From: CAYYHA01 sp964471535
GTDB taxonomy: Bacteria; Myxococcota; Myxococcia; SLRQ01
Length of the DNA: 9,403 nt
Assembly (NCBI GenBank): GCA_964471535.1
Contig: CAYYHA010000167.1
Location: 1 to 9,403, forward strand
Reading direction: 5' to 3'
Shown: piece after piece, positions 1 through 6,459 of the stretch
How positions within the stretch are numbered: position 1 is the first letter of the stretch
How the letters are laid out: every line of letters starts with the position of its first letter
Translations under genes and position numbers: made by a program
The notes under the pieces: model-generated
Databases searched by the model: none
Told to the model about the DNA's origin: nothing
The model's input: the letters and a program-made list of their open reading frames with translations, nothing else

Positions 1-360
1 AGCAACCTCCGCGCCCGCGGGGGGCAGACCAACCACCTGCTCCTGCCCGCCACCCTTCCGGTGAACGGCGCCAGCACCGAACTCGTCGAGATCGAGGACA
101 GCGACGACCCGCGCCTTCGGGCGTACGTGGACAGCGGCTACGCGCTTCCTCTCCTGTCCCTACGAAGCTACCTCTCCCGCCGGCCCGAGACCCGCCTCGT
201 GGCTCGGTATCGCGGCCGGCGCTACGTGCTGGAGCATGCCTCCGAAGAGCCGCGCTTCGTCGAGCCGGTCCCGTGGTGGCGGGAGAAGCTGCAGCTCCTT
301 CGCGCCGCGGATCTAGGCGAGCACCAGCGTTGCCAGGACCGGTGGGGGCCGCTGCACTGA
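1..360 (+). CDS. C-terminal end of a probable HTTM (gamma-carboxylase-like) membrane protein, 5' truncated
   Basis: The frame is open from the first base and ends at a TGA at 358-360, so 119 codons of a longer gene are visible; its start lies left of the window. A GTG at 61 is not a credible start because the 20 codons before it read on smoothly (SNLRARGGQTNHLLLP) and look like conserved protein. That segment, followed by a stretch of type 'SDDPRLRAY', a 'YLSRRPETR' segment and a C-terminal 'WWREKLQLLRAADLG...RCQD' tail, resembles the soluble C-terminal region of bacterial HTTM proteins, which carry a multi-pass domain related to vitamin K-dependent gamma-carboxylase. This is recognition by eye, without alignment. 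The visible part contains no membrane helix, as expected for that tail. The function of bacterial HTTM proteins is poorly defined. The reading frame is sure; the family name is tentative. Confidence 0.6.
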   Translation, partial: SNLRARGGQTNHLLLPATLPVNGASTELVEIEDSDDPRLRAYVDSGYALPLLSLRSYLSRRPETRLVARYRGRRYVLEHASEEPRFVEPVPWWREKLQLLRAADLGEHQRCQDRWGPLH

Positions 361-370
361 ACGCGCCGGG

Positions 371-386
371 GCGCCCTCTCGGGCGC
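371..386. terminator. Hairpin between convergent genes
   Basis: A perfect 6-bp stem (GCGCCC at 371-376, GGGCGC at 381-386) closes a TCTC loop in the 58-bp gap between the stop at 360 (+) and the stop at 419 (-). On the plus strand it is followed by a mildly T-rich stretch (GTTTCGTGTCCTTT), not a true T-tract. Its position 10 bp after one stop and 32 bp after the other suits a bidirectional terminator. Short GC-rich stems also arise by chance at this base composition. Confidence 0.4.
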
Positions 387-418
387 GGAGGTTTCGTGTC
401 CTTTCCAGACCTGACGCG

Positions 419-440
419 TCAGACCTTGACGACGGTCTGA
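419..440. other. Stem-loop overlapping the stop codon of the FAH gene
   Basis: TCAGACC at 419-425 pairs with GGTCTGA at 434-440 around an 8-nt loop. The stem contains the stop codon and last codons of the minus-strand gene. The same place also holds a perfect 12-bp palindrome, CTGACGCGTCAG, at 411-422. It may help 3'-end formation for the convergent pair. No T-tract follows on either strand. Confidence 0.3.
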
Positions 441-1396
441 GAGATGGTTCCGAAGAGATTGCGTCCCGATTCGTCGCGCATCTCGATTTCCACCCGGTCG
501 CCATCCTGCAGGAAAGGGGTGCGTGGCGCGCCATACTCCAGGATCTCACGCATGCGCCGCTCCGCCAGGCAGCTCACCCCGGCTGCGGGATCCTCGTTGG
601 AGACGGTGCCGCTGCCCAGGATGGTTCCGGCGGTGAACGCCCGCGTCTTCGTGATGTGCTGAATGAGGTCGAAGAACGAGAAGTGCATCTCGGGACCTGC
701 CTCAGGCTGGCCGGCCACCTCACCGTTGAGAAGGCTGCGGAGCTTGAGATGAACCCGGCCTTCCCGCCAGGCCTCGCCCAGTTCGTCAGGGGTGATGGCG
801 AAGGGGGAGAAGGCGGTCGCTGGCTTGCTCTGGAAGAAGCCGAAGCCCTTCTTCAGCTCTGCTGGGATGAGGTTGCGATACGTGACGTCGTTACAGAGCA
901 TGAAGAGCTTGATGTATGGCTCTGCTTCCGAGGCACGGACGCCGCGGGGCGTATCGCCGAGGATGACGCAGATCTCGGCCTCGAAGTCACACCCCCACTC
1001 CAGGTCGGGCACCTCGATGGGGTCGGTGGGTCCGAGCAGCTCGCCGCTGCCCCCCTGGTAGACCAGCGGGTCGGTCTCCAGGGTCTCGGGAGGCTCGGCA
1101 CCGCGGGCCTTGCGGACCAGGACGATGTGGTTGATGTAGGCCGACCCGTCGACCCACTCGTAGGCGCGGGGGAGGGGGGCGTCGAGCGTGACCTCCGAGA
1201 GAGCATGAGCGGGGACCTCTCCAGCGTCCAAGCGCCGGGCGAGATCGCGCAGCGCCGGCTCGGCTTCCTCCCAGGTATCGAGTGCCGCTTGCAGTGTGGA
1301 GGCCACCCCGTCGGCAGGGGCGAAGCGCTCACCGGAGGAATCTATCACTACCAGCCGGCCGTCCCGGCTGCCATCGCGCACGGTTGCCAGTCGCAT
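419..1396 (-). CDS. Fumarylacetoacetate hydrolase (FAH) family protein
   Basis: This predicted cytosolic enzyme has 325 residues. FAH-family enzymes use a divalent metal (Mg or Ca) to hydrolyse or hydrate C-C or C=C bonds of keto-acids, often in aromatic or tyrosine catabolism. The N-terminus MRLATVRDGSRDGRL is typical of the longer FAH subgroup. Likely metal ligands are the E-x-E of DFEAEICVILGD (E139, E141) and the Asp of LCNDVTYRN (D170). The conserved GFGFFQSKP (184-192) and a late G-T-(V/I)-S-N-E segment near 260-268 are also present. I chose the ATG at 1394-1396 because homologues begin MRLAT or MKLAT; the frame extends to an earlier start at 1432, but the extra 12 residues are basic and unlike the family. 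No strong Shine-Dalgarno site is seen. The gene stands alone, with no tyrosine or homogentisate pathway gene beside it, so the substrate cannot be named. It could be fumarylacetoacetase-like, a 2-keto-4-pentenoate hydratase-like enzyme or an acylpyruvase. Confidence 0.9.
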   Translation of the reverse strand: MRLATVRDGSRDGRLVVIDSSGERFAPADGVASTLQAALDTWEEAEPALRDLARRLDAGEVPAHALSEVTLDAPLPRAYEWVDGSAYINHIVLVRKARGAEPPETLETDPLVYQGGSGELLGPTDPIEVPDLEWGCDFEAEICVILGDTPRGVRASEAEPYIKLFMLCNDVTYRNLIPAELKKGFGFFQSKPATAFSPFAITPDELGEAWREGRVHLKLRSLLNGEVAGQPEAGPEMHFSFFDLIQHITKTRAFTAGTILGSGTVSNEDPAAGVSCLAERRMREILEYGAPRTPFLQDGDRVEIEMRDESGRNLFGTISQTVVKV

Positions 1397-1458
1397 GGAC
1401 AGGCGCCTAGCACGCGGCTTTACGGTGGGCAACCGCCGGCGCTAGCCTCGTTCCTTGC
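1397..1458. promoter_or_regulatory. Divergent intergenic region with repeats
   Basis: This 62-bp gap separates the outward-facing FAH and transporter genes, so promoters for both should lie here or reach into the genes. I see no convincing -35/-10 pair. There is an 8-bp inverted repeat, CGGTTGCC (1381-1388, inside the first FAH codons) and GGCAACCG (1428-1435). There is also a near direct repeat, GGCGCCTAGC (1402-1411) and GGCGCTAGCC (1438-1447). Either could be an operator, but nothing identifies a regulator. Neither start has a good ribosome-binding site. Confidence 0.35.
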
Positions 1459-3861
1459 ATGGCGGATGGACCCGGCGGCAAGGGCTCGGCGGCGGAGGCC
1501 GTGGAGCAGGGCGGCTCTGGTGCGCGCGGGACGGCGAAGCGCGCCCCATCGGGAAAGCGCTCGGGGCGCCGGAAGATGCGCGGGGCCGTGAGCCCACCGG
1601 CCCGGCGCCGGCCCCGGGACGGAAAGCTGGGCACCTTCCTCGGCGTGTTCACCCCGACCGTGCTCACCATCCTCGGTGTGATCATGTACCTGCGCACCGG
1701 CTGGGTCGTCGCCGAGGTGGGACTGGCGAGCACGATCCTCATCGTGCTCCTGGCAAACGCGATCACGCTCATCACCACCCTCTCCTTCAGCGCGGTGGCG
1801 ACCAACACGCGCGTGGGCGTGGGCGGCGCCTACTACATCATCTCCCGCAGCCTGGGCCTGGAGCTGGGCGGTGCCATCGGGCTTCCTCTCTTCCTCTCGC
1901 AGGTCTTCTCGGTCACCCTCTATGCCTTCGGTCTCGCCGAGTCGCTGCGGATCGTGTGGGAGGGCGTGCCCGTGCAGGTGGCCGCCTTCCTCATCGTGCT
2001 GGGGGTGGGCGCCCTCTCGTACAAGGGGGCGGATCTGGCCTTGAAGACCCAGATCCCCCTGATGGCCTTCATCGGGGTCTCACTGCTCGCGCTGGCGATT
2101 GGAGCGATCGAGAAAGGGTCGCCCGAGGCGGCGGAGCAGACAGCGATGGCCACCGAGGTGACCAGCGAGGCAGGGTTCTGGACCGTCTTCGCGGTCTTCT
2201 TCCCGGCGGTCACCGGAATCATGGCCGGCCTGGGCCTCTCCGGCGACCTCCGGGATCCGCAGCGCGCCATTCCACGGGGCGCACTGCTCGCGGTGCTGGT
2301 GGGCCTCGGGGTCTACCTCGTCGTCCCGGTGCTCTTGGTGATGGGCGCTGACCACCGCACGCTCCTCGAGGACCCGATGGTTTGGACACGGATCGCGCCC
2401 GGAGGGGCGTGGCTCATCCTGCCCGGGCTCTGGGGGGCGATCTTCTCCTCCGCAGTGGGGTCCATGCTGGGCGCACCGCGCACGCTGCAGGCCCTGGCCA
2501 TCGATCACCTCGGCCCGCAGGCGGTCGAGCGCTGGACCCGGGGCCGGGTCCTCGAGGTGGGCATGGTGATCTCCGTGGCCATCGCCCTCGGCGGCGTCCT
2601 ACTCGGAGACCTGAATGCGGTGGCTCCCGTCGTCTCGATGTTCTTCCTCACCGTGTACGCCACGGTGAACATCGTCGCCGCACTCGAGACCCTCTCCGGC
2701 GACACGAGCTGGCGGCCGACCCTGCGCGTCCCCTGGGGCGTGAGCCTGCTGGGCGGTTTTGCGTGCCTCGGCGTGATGTTCCTCATCAACCCGGCAGCTT
2801 CCGTAGCGGCCATCACCATCGAGCTCGTCCTCTTCTTCTTCTTCGCCCGCCGGGAACGGGAAGCCGCCTGGGGCGACGCGCGGCGAGGGGTGTACGAGGC
2901 CCTGGTGCGGTGGGCGCTCATCCGTCTGAAACGCCGGCCCATGACCGCACGCAACTGGCGGCCGCACGTCCTCGTCTTCGCCGAGGAGATCGAACGGCGC
3001 CTGGATCTGGTGCGCTTCGGTGACTGGTTCAGCCAAGGGCGGGGGGTGGTGACCGTCTGCGAGCTGATGATCGGCGATCTGGACGACGAGGCCGTCGACC
3101 CCCTTTCCCGTCGCGCGGAAGCGCAGCGGGCCCTCGACCGGGAGAACCTGGTCGCCTTCGCCGAGGTGGACGTCGCGCCGAGCCTCGAGCAGGGCATCGC
3201 TGGCGTGGCGCAGGCCAATGGCATGGGCGAGCTGATGAGCAACACGGTGCTCCTGGGTTGGCCCGACGACGACGCGCGGTTGTCCCGAATCCTCTCCACC
3301 TTGCACACGCTGGAGAAGCTGAAGAAGTCGGTCCTCATCGGCCGCATCCATCCCCGCTCGCTCTTTCCGAAGGCACTGGACAAGCGGGAGATCCACGTCT
3401 GGTGGGGAGGGTTGCAACAGAACAGCGACCTGATGCTCCTCCTCGCCCACCTCCTCACCCGAAACCCCGAGTGGCGGGGGGTGAAGGTCAAGGTGATGAG
3501 TATCGCCTCCAATGCCCATGCGAAGCAGCAGACCGAACGCTACTTGCGTGAGCTCATCCCCAGCATCCGTATCGCCGCCGAGCCCCAAGTGATCCTCAAG
3601 CCGAAGGACACAAGTGTCCACGATCTGATGAAGGCGCACAGCAGCGAAGCCGACGTCGTCTTCCTTGGCCTTGCCACTCCGAAGCGGGGCCAGGAGGAAC
3701 AGTATGCCCGCCGGTTGGTGGAACTGGCCGAAGGTCTTCCCACGGTCTTCTTCGTGCGGAACGCCTCGGTCTTCGTGGGGCAGCTGGTGAAGAACCCGGA
3801 CGAACCCAGTCCAGGCGCGGACGCGCCAGCCGGCGCGGCGGGCGACAAAGCGGGCGGCTGA
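1459..3861 (+). CDS. SLC12-type cation-chloride cotransporter homologue (APC superfamily)
   Basis: This 800-residue protein would sit in the inner membrane. Residues 1-55 are a basic, Gly/Ala-rich cytosolic tail. About 12 hydrophobic helices lie between about 58 and 463, and a soluble C-terminal domain fills 470-800. Family marks are LGVFTPTVLTILGVIMYLR in TM1 (61-79), GVGGAYYIISRSLG in TM3 (120-133), and FFPAVTGIMAGLGLSGDL (247-264) followed by DPQRAIPRG, the cation-chloride cotransporter hallmark. A TM8 segment carries SSAVGSML (330-337) and then GAPRTLQALAID. The C-terminal NWRPHVLVF (499-507) and IHVWWGGLQQNSDLMLLLAHLL (from 645) match the cytosolic domain of eukaryotic NKCC/KCC proteins. 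By homology it couples chloride movement to Na+ and/or K+, or moves a related solute; some bacterial members may carry amino acids. Tyr125/Tyr126 and the TM8 Ser pair suggest cation sites are kept (inference). The ATG at 1459 is the first in frame; a second at 1576 is also upstream of TM1 but has poor spacing for ribosome binding. Confidence 0.92.
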   Translation: MADGPGGKGSAAEAVEQGGSGARGTAKRAPSGKRSGRRKMRGAVSPPARRRPRDGKLGTFLGVFTPTVLTILGVIMYLRTGWVVAEVGLASTILIVLLANAITLITTLSFSAVATNTRVGVGGAYYIISRSLGLELGGAIGLPLFLSQVFSVTLYAFGLAESLRIVWEGVPVQVAAFLIVLGVGALSYKGADLALKTQIPLMAFIGVSLLALAIGAIEKGSPEAAEQTAMATEVTSEAGFWTVFAVFFPAVTGIMAGLGLSGDLRDPQRAIPRGALLAVLVGLGVYLVVPVLLVMGADHRTLLEDPMVWTRIAPGGAWLILPGLWGAIFSSAVGSMLGAPRTLQALAIDHLGPQAVERWTRGRVLEVGMVISVAIALGGVLLGDLNAVAPVVSMFFLTVYATVNIVAALETLSGDTSWRPTLRVPWGVSLLGGFACLGVMFLINPAASVAAITIELVLFFFFARREREAAWGDARRGVYEALVRWALIRLKRRPMTARNWRPHVLVFAEEIERRLDLVRFGDWFSQGRGVVTVCELMIGDLDDEAVDPLSRRAEAQRALDRENLVAFAEVDVAPSLEQGIAGVAQANGMGELMSNTVLLGWPDDDARLSRILSTLHTLEKLKKSVLIGRIHPRSLFPKALDKREIHVWWGGLQQNSDLMLLLAHLLTRNPEWRGVKVKVMSIASNAHAKQQTERYLRELIPSIRIAAEPQVILKPKDTSVHDLMKAHSSEADVVFLGLATPKRGQEEQYARRLVELAEGLPTVFFVRNASVFVGQLVKNPDEPSPGADAPAGAAGDKAGG

Positions 3862-3998
3862 CGCGCATAGGGCGGGGCCAGAGGCACAGGTCTCGCCGCG
3901 GCGTGCCGGCCTCGCCGCGGCCAGCGTCCAGGCGGGGGTCCGGGGCCGCGTGCCGCGGAATTGTCCCGGCGTTTGACACCGCGGTAAGATGGGCGGGG
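3862..3998. promoter_or_regulatory. GC-rich intergenic region with four CCGCGG palindromes
   Basis: These 137 bp lie between the transporter stop and the start of the REC-EAL gene. The palindrome CCGCGG occurs at 3896-3901, 3915-3920, 3953-3958 and 3979-3984. The first two sit inside a direct repeat of CTCGCCGCGG (3892-3901 and 3911-3920, 19-bp period), and the last sits inside the 8-bp palindrome ACCGCGGT. These could be operator half-sites, could pair as hairpins ending the transporter transcript, or could reflect base composition. No open reading frame here looks protein-like. Confidence 0.3.
3961..3990 (+). promoter_or_regulatory. Weak possible sigma70-type promoter for the REC-EAL gene
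   Basis: TTGTCC (3961-3966) and TAAGAT (3985-3990) are each 4/6 matches to the -35 and -10 consensus, with an 18-bp spacer. Transcription would start near 3997, almost on the ATG at 3999, implying a leaderless or nearly leaderless message. That fits the absence of a Shine-Dalgarno site before this gene. The match is weak and unsupported by other data. Confidence 0.22.
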
Positions 3999-5177
3999 AT
4001 GGGCGCGGACCTGGCAGCCAGCAACGGAGAGCGTGCGCCGCGGGTGCTGCTCGTAGACGACGAAGTGGAACTGCTCGTCGTCTGGAGGAAGGTGCTCGAG
4101 AGCGGCGGATACCAAGTGGATACGGCCGAAGACGGAGAGACCGCCGAGGCGCTCTTCAAGCGCCACCGCTACGACGTCATCGCCACCGACCTCACCATGC
4201 CGGGGATGGATGGCATCGAGCTGCTCCGCCGCATCCGCGAGATCGATCTCGACGTCCCGGTGATCCTCATCACGGCGGCGCCCTCCCTCGAGAGCGCCAT
4301 CGAAGCGGTCGAGTACGGCGCCCTGAAGTACGTCCTGAAGCCGGTACGCAACAAGGATCTGCTCGAGACCATCGGGAAGGCGGTGCGGCTGCGGAAGCTG
4401 GCTCAGTTGAAGCGCGAGGCTCTCTCTTTGGTGGGGGCCCAGAACCGCGAGATCGGCGACCCCGCGGGTCTCGAGGTCACGATGCTCTCGGCTCTGGACA
4501 AGCTCGAGATCCACTACCATCCCATCGTGCAGTGGTCGGGTCGCCGCGTGATGGCCTACGAAGCGCTGGTGCGCTCCGGCGAGTCGAAGCTGCCCCATCC
4601 CGGTGCGCTCTTCGATGCCGCCGAGCGTCTTGGGCGGGTCCACGAACTCTCACGTGCCATCCGGCGCCAGGCCGCCGCGGCGATGGCCGAGGCCCCCGAC
4701 GGGTGCCTGCTCTTCCTCAACCTGCACCCGAGCGACCTCGAGGACCCGGAACTCTACGACCCCGAGCAGCCGATCGCACAGATCGCCGAGCGGGTGGTGC
4801 TCGAAGTCACCGAGCGCAGCTCCCTCGAGGGGATCCGCGACATCACCCGCAAGGTGGCAAAGCTGCGCGAGATGGGCTTTCGCATCGCGGTCGACGACCT
4901 GGGGGCCGGCTACGCCGGGCTGACGAGCTTCTCGCTGCTCGAGCCCGAGGTGGTGAAGCTCGACATGGCGCTCGTCCGGGGCGTCGACGGGAGTCCCACC
5001 AAGCAGAAGGTCATCCAGTCGATGGCGCGGCTGTGCCGAGAGATGGGGGTGGAGATGGTCGTCGAGGGCATCGAGACCGATGCCGAACGGGAAGCCGTCG
5101 TGGAGCTCGGTGGCGACCTGCTGCAAGGCTACCTCTTCGCCAAGCCCGGCCCCGCCTTTCCCCAAGTCGGGCTTTGA
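3999..5177 (+). CDS. Response regulator with EAL domain (c-di-GMP phosphodiesterase)
   Basis: This cytosolic protein of 392 residues is predicted to hydrolyse cyclic di-GMP under control of phosphorylation. The receiver domain (about 14-130) has the acidic pair D20/D21, phospho-acceptor D64 in ATDLTMPGMDG, T92 in ITAAP, and K114 in YVLKP. A helical linker follows (130-160), then an EAL domain (about 165-385). The EAL catalytic set looks complete: E188 in EALVR, N241 in LFLNLHP, E269 in LEVTE, D299/D300 in VDDLG, K320 in VVKLD, E356 in VVEGIET, and Q376 in QGYLFAKP. The only departure is DDLG in place of the usual DDFG. There is no GGDEF domain, so it should degrade rather than make the messenger; this is the layout of RocR/PvrR-type proteins. 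The ATG at 3999 places the receiver 14 residues from the N-terminus; an upstream in-frame GTG at 3903 would add a Pro/Arg-rich tail unlike the family. No partner histidine kinase is in the window. Confidence 0.93.
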   Translation: MGADLAASNGERAPRVLLVDDEVELLVVWRKVLESGGYQVDTAEDGETAEALFKRHRYDVIATDLTMPGMDGIELLRRIREIDLDVPVILITAAPSLESAIEAVEYGALKYVLKPVRNKDLLETIGKAVRLRKLAQLKREALSLVGAQNREIGDPAGLEVTMLSALDKLEIHYHPIVQWSGRRVMAYEALVRSGESKLPHPGALFDAAERLGRVHELSRAIRRQAAAAMAEAPDGCLLFLNLHPSDLEDPELYDPEQPIAQIAERVVLEVTERSSLEGIRDITRKVAKLREMGFRIAVDDLGAGYAGLTSFSLLEPEVVKLDMALVRGVDGSPTKQKVIQSMARLCREMGVEMVVEGIETDAEREAVVELGGDLLQGYLFAKPGPAFPQVGL

Positions 5178-5187
5178 GCCGCCGCCG

Positions 5188-5220
5188 GGCGGGCCTCGGG
5201 CGAACAGCCGCCGGCCCGCC
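5188..5220. terminator. GC-rich hairpin between convergent REC-EAL and spmB genes
   Basis: GGCGGGCC (5188-5195) pairs perfectly with GGCCCGCC (5213-5220), an 8-bp stem. The 17-nt loop can form a further small GGC/GCC stem. It fills most of the 45-bp gap between the stops at 5177 (+) and 5223 (-), so it may end both transcripts. There is no T-tract, so a purely intrinsic mechanism is uncertain. Confidence 0.45.
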
Positions 5221-5222
5221 AC

Positions 5223-5774
5223 TCATCCGAAGAAGAGCCGGGTGAAGACGATCGCCGCCCCCAAGCCTGCGGCATCGGCGATCAGCGCCGCCGCCAAGGT
5301 GTGGCGCACCCGAGTGACGCCCACGGCGCCGAAGTAGACGGCGAGGACGTAGAAGGTGGTCTCGGTGGAGCCCGCCATCACGCTGACCATGCGCCCCGCC
5401 AGGGAGTCGGGTCCCGCCGAGGCCAAGGTCTCGGCGACGATCCCGGTCGCCCCACTGCCCGAGAGCGGGCGCACCAGCATCATGGGCAGCGCCTCGACCG
5501 GGATCCCGAGCGCGGCGAGCAGGGGTGCGAGGGCCTCTTCGACCCAGCCCAATGCCCCGCTCGCCCGGAAGATCCCCACGGCGACGAGGATCGCCACCAG
5601 GTAGGGGATGATGCGCACGGCAATCTCGAAGCCCTCCTTCGCGCCCTGGACGAAGACCTCGTAGATCTTCACGCGGCGCAGCGCCGCGTGGAGCAGGATG
5701 CCCGCGACGAGCAGCGGGATCGCCCAGGTGCCGACGGCGGCCGAGACTCGGCTGAGGTGCTCGACCAGGCTCAC
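5223..5774 (-). CDS. spmB: Spore maturation protein B-like membrane protein (nucleoside-recognition/Gate domain)
   Basis: This 183-residue multi-pass membrane protein is about the length of Bacillus SpmB. Hydrophobic segments lie near 11-31, 50-70, 83-101, 133-153 and 158-178. Conserved family motifs are IIPYLVAILVAVG (55-67), MLVRPLSGSGATGIV (99-113) and MAGSTETTFYVLAVYFGAVG (133-152) followed by RHTLAAALIAD. In Bacillus subtilis SpmA and SpmB are needed for dehydration of the spore core; homologues are common in non-sporulating bacteria, where their role is unclear and a solute-transport or gating function is suspected. The start is a GTG overlapping the spmA stop (shared GTGA, 5771-5774). 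A GGGGG Shine-Dalgarno-like run lies 7 nt before it (5782-5786). The overlap indicates translational coupling with spmA. The frame stays open far upstream to 6239, but that part is antisense-like shadow of spmA. Confidence 0.9.
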   Translation of the reverse strand: MSLVEHLSRVSAAVGTWAIPLLVAGILLHAALRRVKIYEVFVQGAKEGFEIAVRIIPYLVAILVAVGIFRASGALGWVEEALAPLLAALGIPVEALPMMLVRPLSGSGATGIVAETLASAGPDSLAGRMVSVMAGSTETTFYVLAVYFGAVGVTRVRHTLAAALIADAAGLGAAIVFTRLFFG

Positions 5775-6385
5775 TGCTGTACCCCCGCGCGCCCTGGGGC
5801 GGTCCGCGCATAGCGCGGCCACCGGGCGAGCGTCTTCGCCGCGACGACGCCGACGAGGGTGCTCACGAGGGTGGCGAGGAGGGCGGGCAGAAGGATGTCC
5901 CCTGGCGAGGCGGCCCCCGCGCTGGCGCGCAGGCCGATGATCGTCATCGGCAGCAGCTGCACGCTCGAGGTGTTGATCGTCAGGAAGAGCGCCATCGCGT
6001 CGGTGGCGGTCTGCTTCTCCGGGTTGAGGCTCTGCAGGTCCTCCATCGCTTTCAGGCCCAACGGCGTGGCGGCGTTGTTCAGCCCGAGCATGTTGGCGGC
6101 GATGTTCATCACCATGGAGCTCATGGCAGGGTGCTCGGCTGGCACTTCGGGAAAGAGGCGGCGCATCACCGGTGCCACCAGTCGCGCCAGGGCCCGCACC
6201 AGGCCGGCTTCCTCGGCCACGCGAACGAGGCCGAGCCACAGCGCCATGATCCCGATGAGCCCCAGGGAGAGGGTGACGGCGCTCTGTGCCGAGGCGGGGA
6301 TGCTCTTGCTGACCGCGTCCATCGAGCCGGTGAGCGCGGCGAAGAGAACGGAGACGAGGACCAGGAGGAGAAAGACCACGTTCAT
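5771..6385 (-). CDS. spmA: Spore maturation protein A-like membrane protein (nucleoside-recognition/Gate domain)
   Basis: This 204-residue integral membrane protein is close to the length of Bacillus SpmA. A hydrophobic segment starts directly at the N-terminus (2-20). Further ones lie near 37-57, 92-112, 130-152 and 163-184. Family hallmarks are MNIAANMLGLNNAATPLGLK (93-112) and, after NPEKQ, TATDAMALFLTINTSSVQLL (126-145). The C-terminal tail (185-204) is basic and polar. It is the first gene of the spmA-spmB unit and overlaps spmB by 4 nt, so the two products are probably made together and work as a pair. I chose the ATG at 6385 because it sits right before the first membrane helix; the frame extends to 6433 but the added residues are polar and unlike the family. 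A GAGGG lies 13 nt upstream, too far for a good ribosome-binding site. Its role outside spore formers is not established; myxobacteria do form spores, but by a different route. Confidence 0.9.
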   Translation of the reverse strand: MNVVFLLLVLVSVLFAALTGSMDAVSKSIPASAQSAVTLSLGLIGIMALWLGLVRVAEEAGLVRALARLVAPVMRRLFPEVPAEHPAMSSMVMNIAANMLGLNNAATPLGLKAMEDLQSLNPEKQTATDAMALFLTINTSSVQLLPMTIIGLRASAGAASPGDILLPALLATLVSTLVGVVAAKTLARWPRYARTAPGRAGVQQ

Positions 6386-6427
6386 GGCGCCAGTAGAGCC
6401 CTCACTCTCGCGCCAGGTAAAGCGCCG

Positions 6428-6441
6428 CGGCACGGCTGCCG
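6428..6441 (-). terminator. Small hairpin downstream of the cysteine-rich protein gene
   Basis: CGGCA (6428-6432) and TGCCG (6437-6441) form a 5-bp stem with a 4-nt loop, 19 nt after the stop of the gene ending at 6460 and upstream of spmA. Only a short TT follows on the minus strand. It is a weak candidate terminator separating the two minus-strand units, which are 74 bp apart. The rest of this gap shows no clear promoter. Confidence 0.22.
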
Positions 6442-6459
6442 GTCAGTCCTCGGGTGGCC

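Noticed and set aside
656..1591. A 311-codon plus-strand open frame opposite the FAH gene
   Set aside because: It is the antisense shadow of a well-conserved FAH enzyme and its far end runs into the start of the transporter gene.
2599..3639. Long minus-strand open frames opposite the transporter
   Set aside because: They are His/Gly/Asp-rich shadows with no recognisable domain; the plus-strand frame carries the clear SLC12 motifs.
3973..3978. Perfect TTGACA as a -35 box
   Set aside because: A -10 box at normal spacing would fall on the start codon (about 3996), where the sequence is GGGATG. TAAGAT is only 6 bp away from it.
3903..3998. GTG at 3903 as start of the REC-EAL gene
   Set aside because: It would add 32 Pro/Arg/Ala-rich residues from a GC-rich intergenic region; the receiver domain fits the ATG at 3999.
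5775..6239. Upstream extension of the spmB frame
   Set aside because: The added residues are Arg/Pro-rich and overlap spmA fully in another frame. The family match begins at the GTG at 5774.
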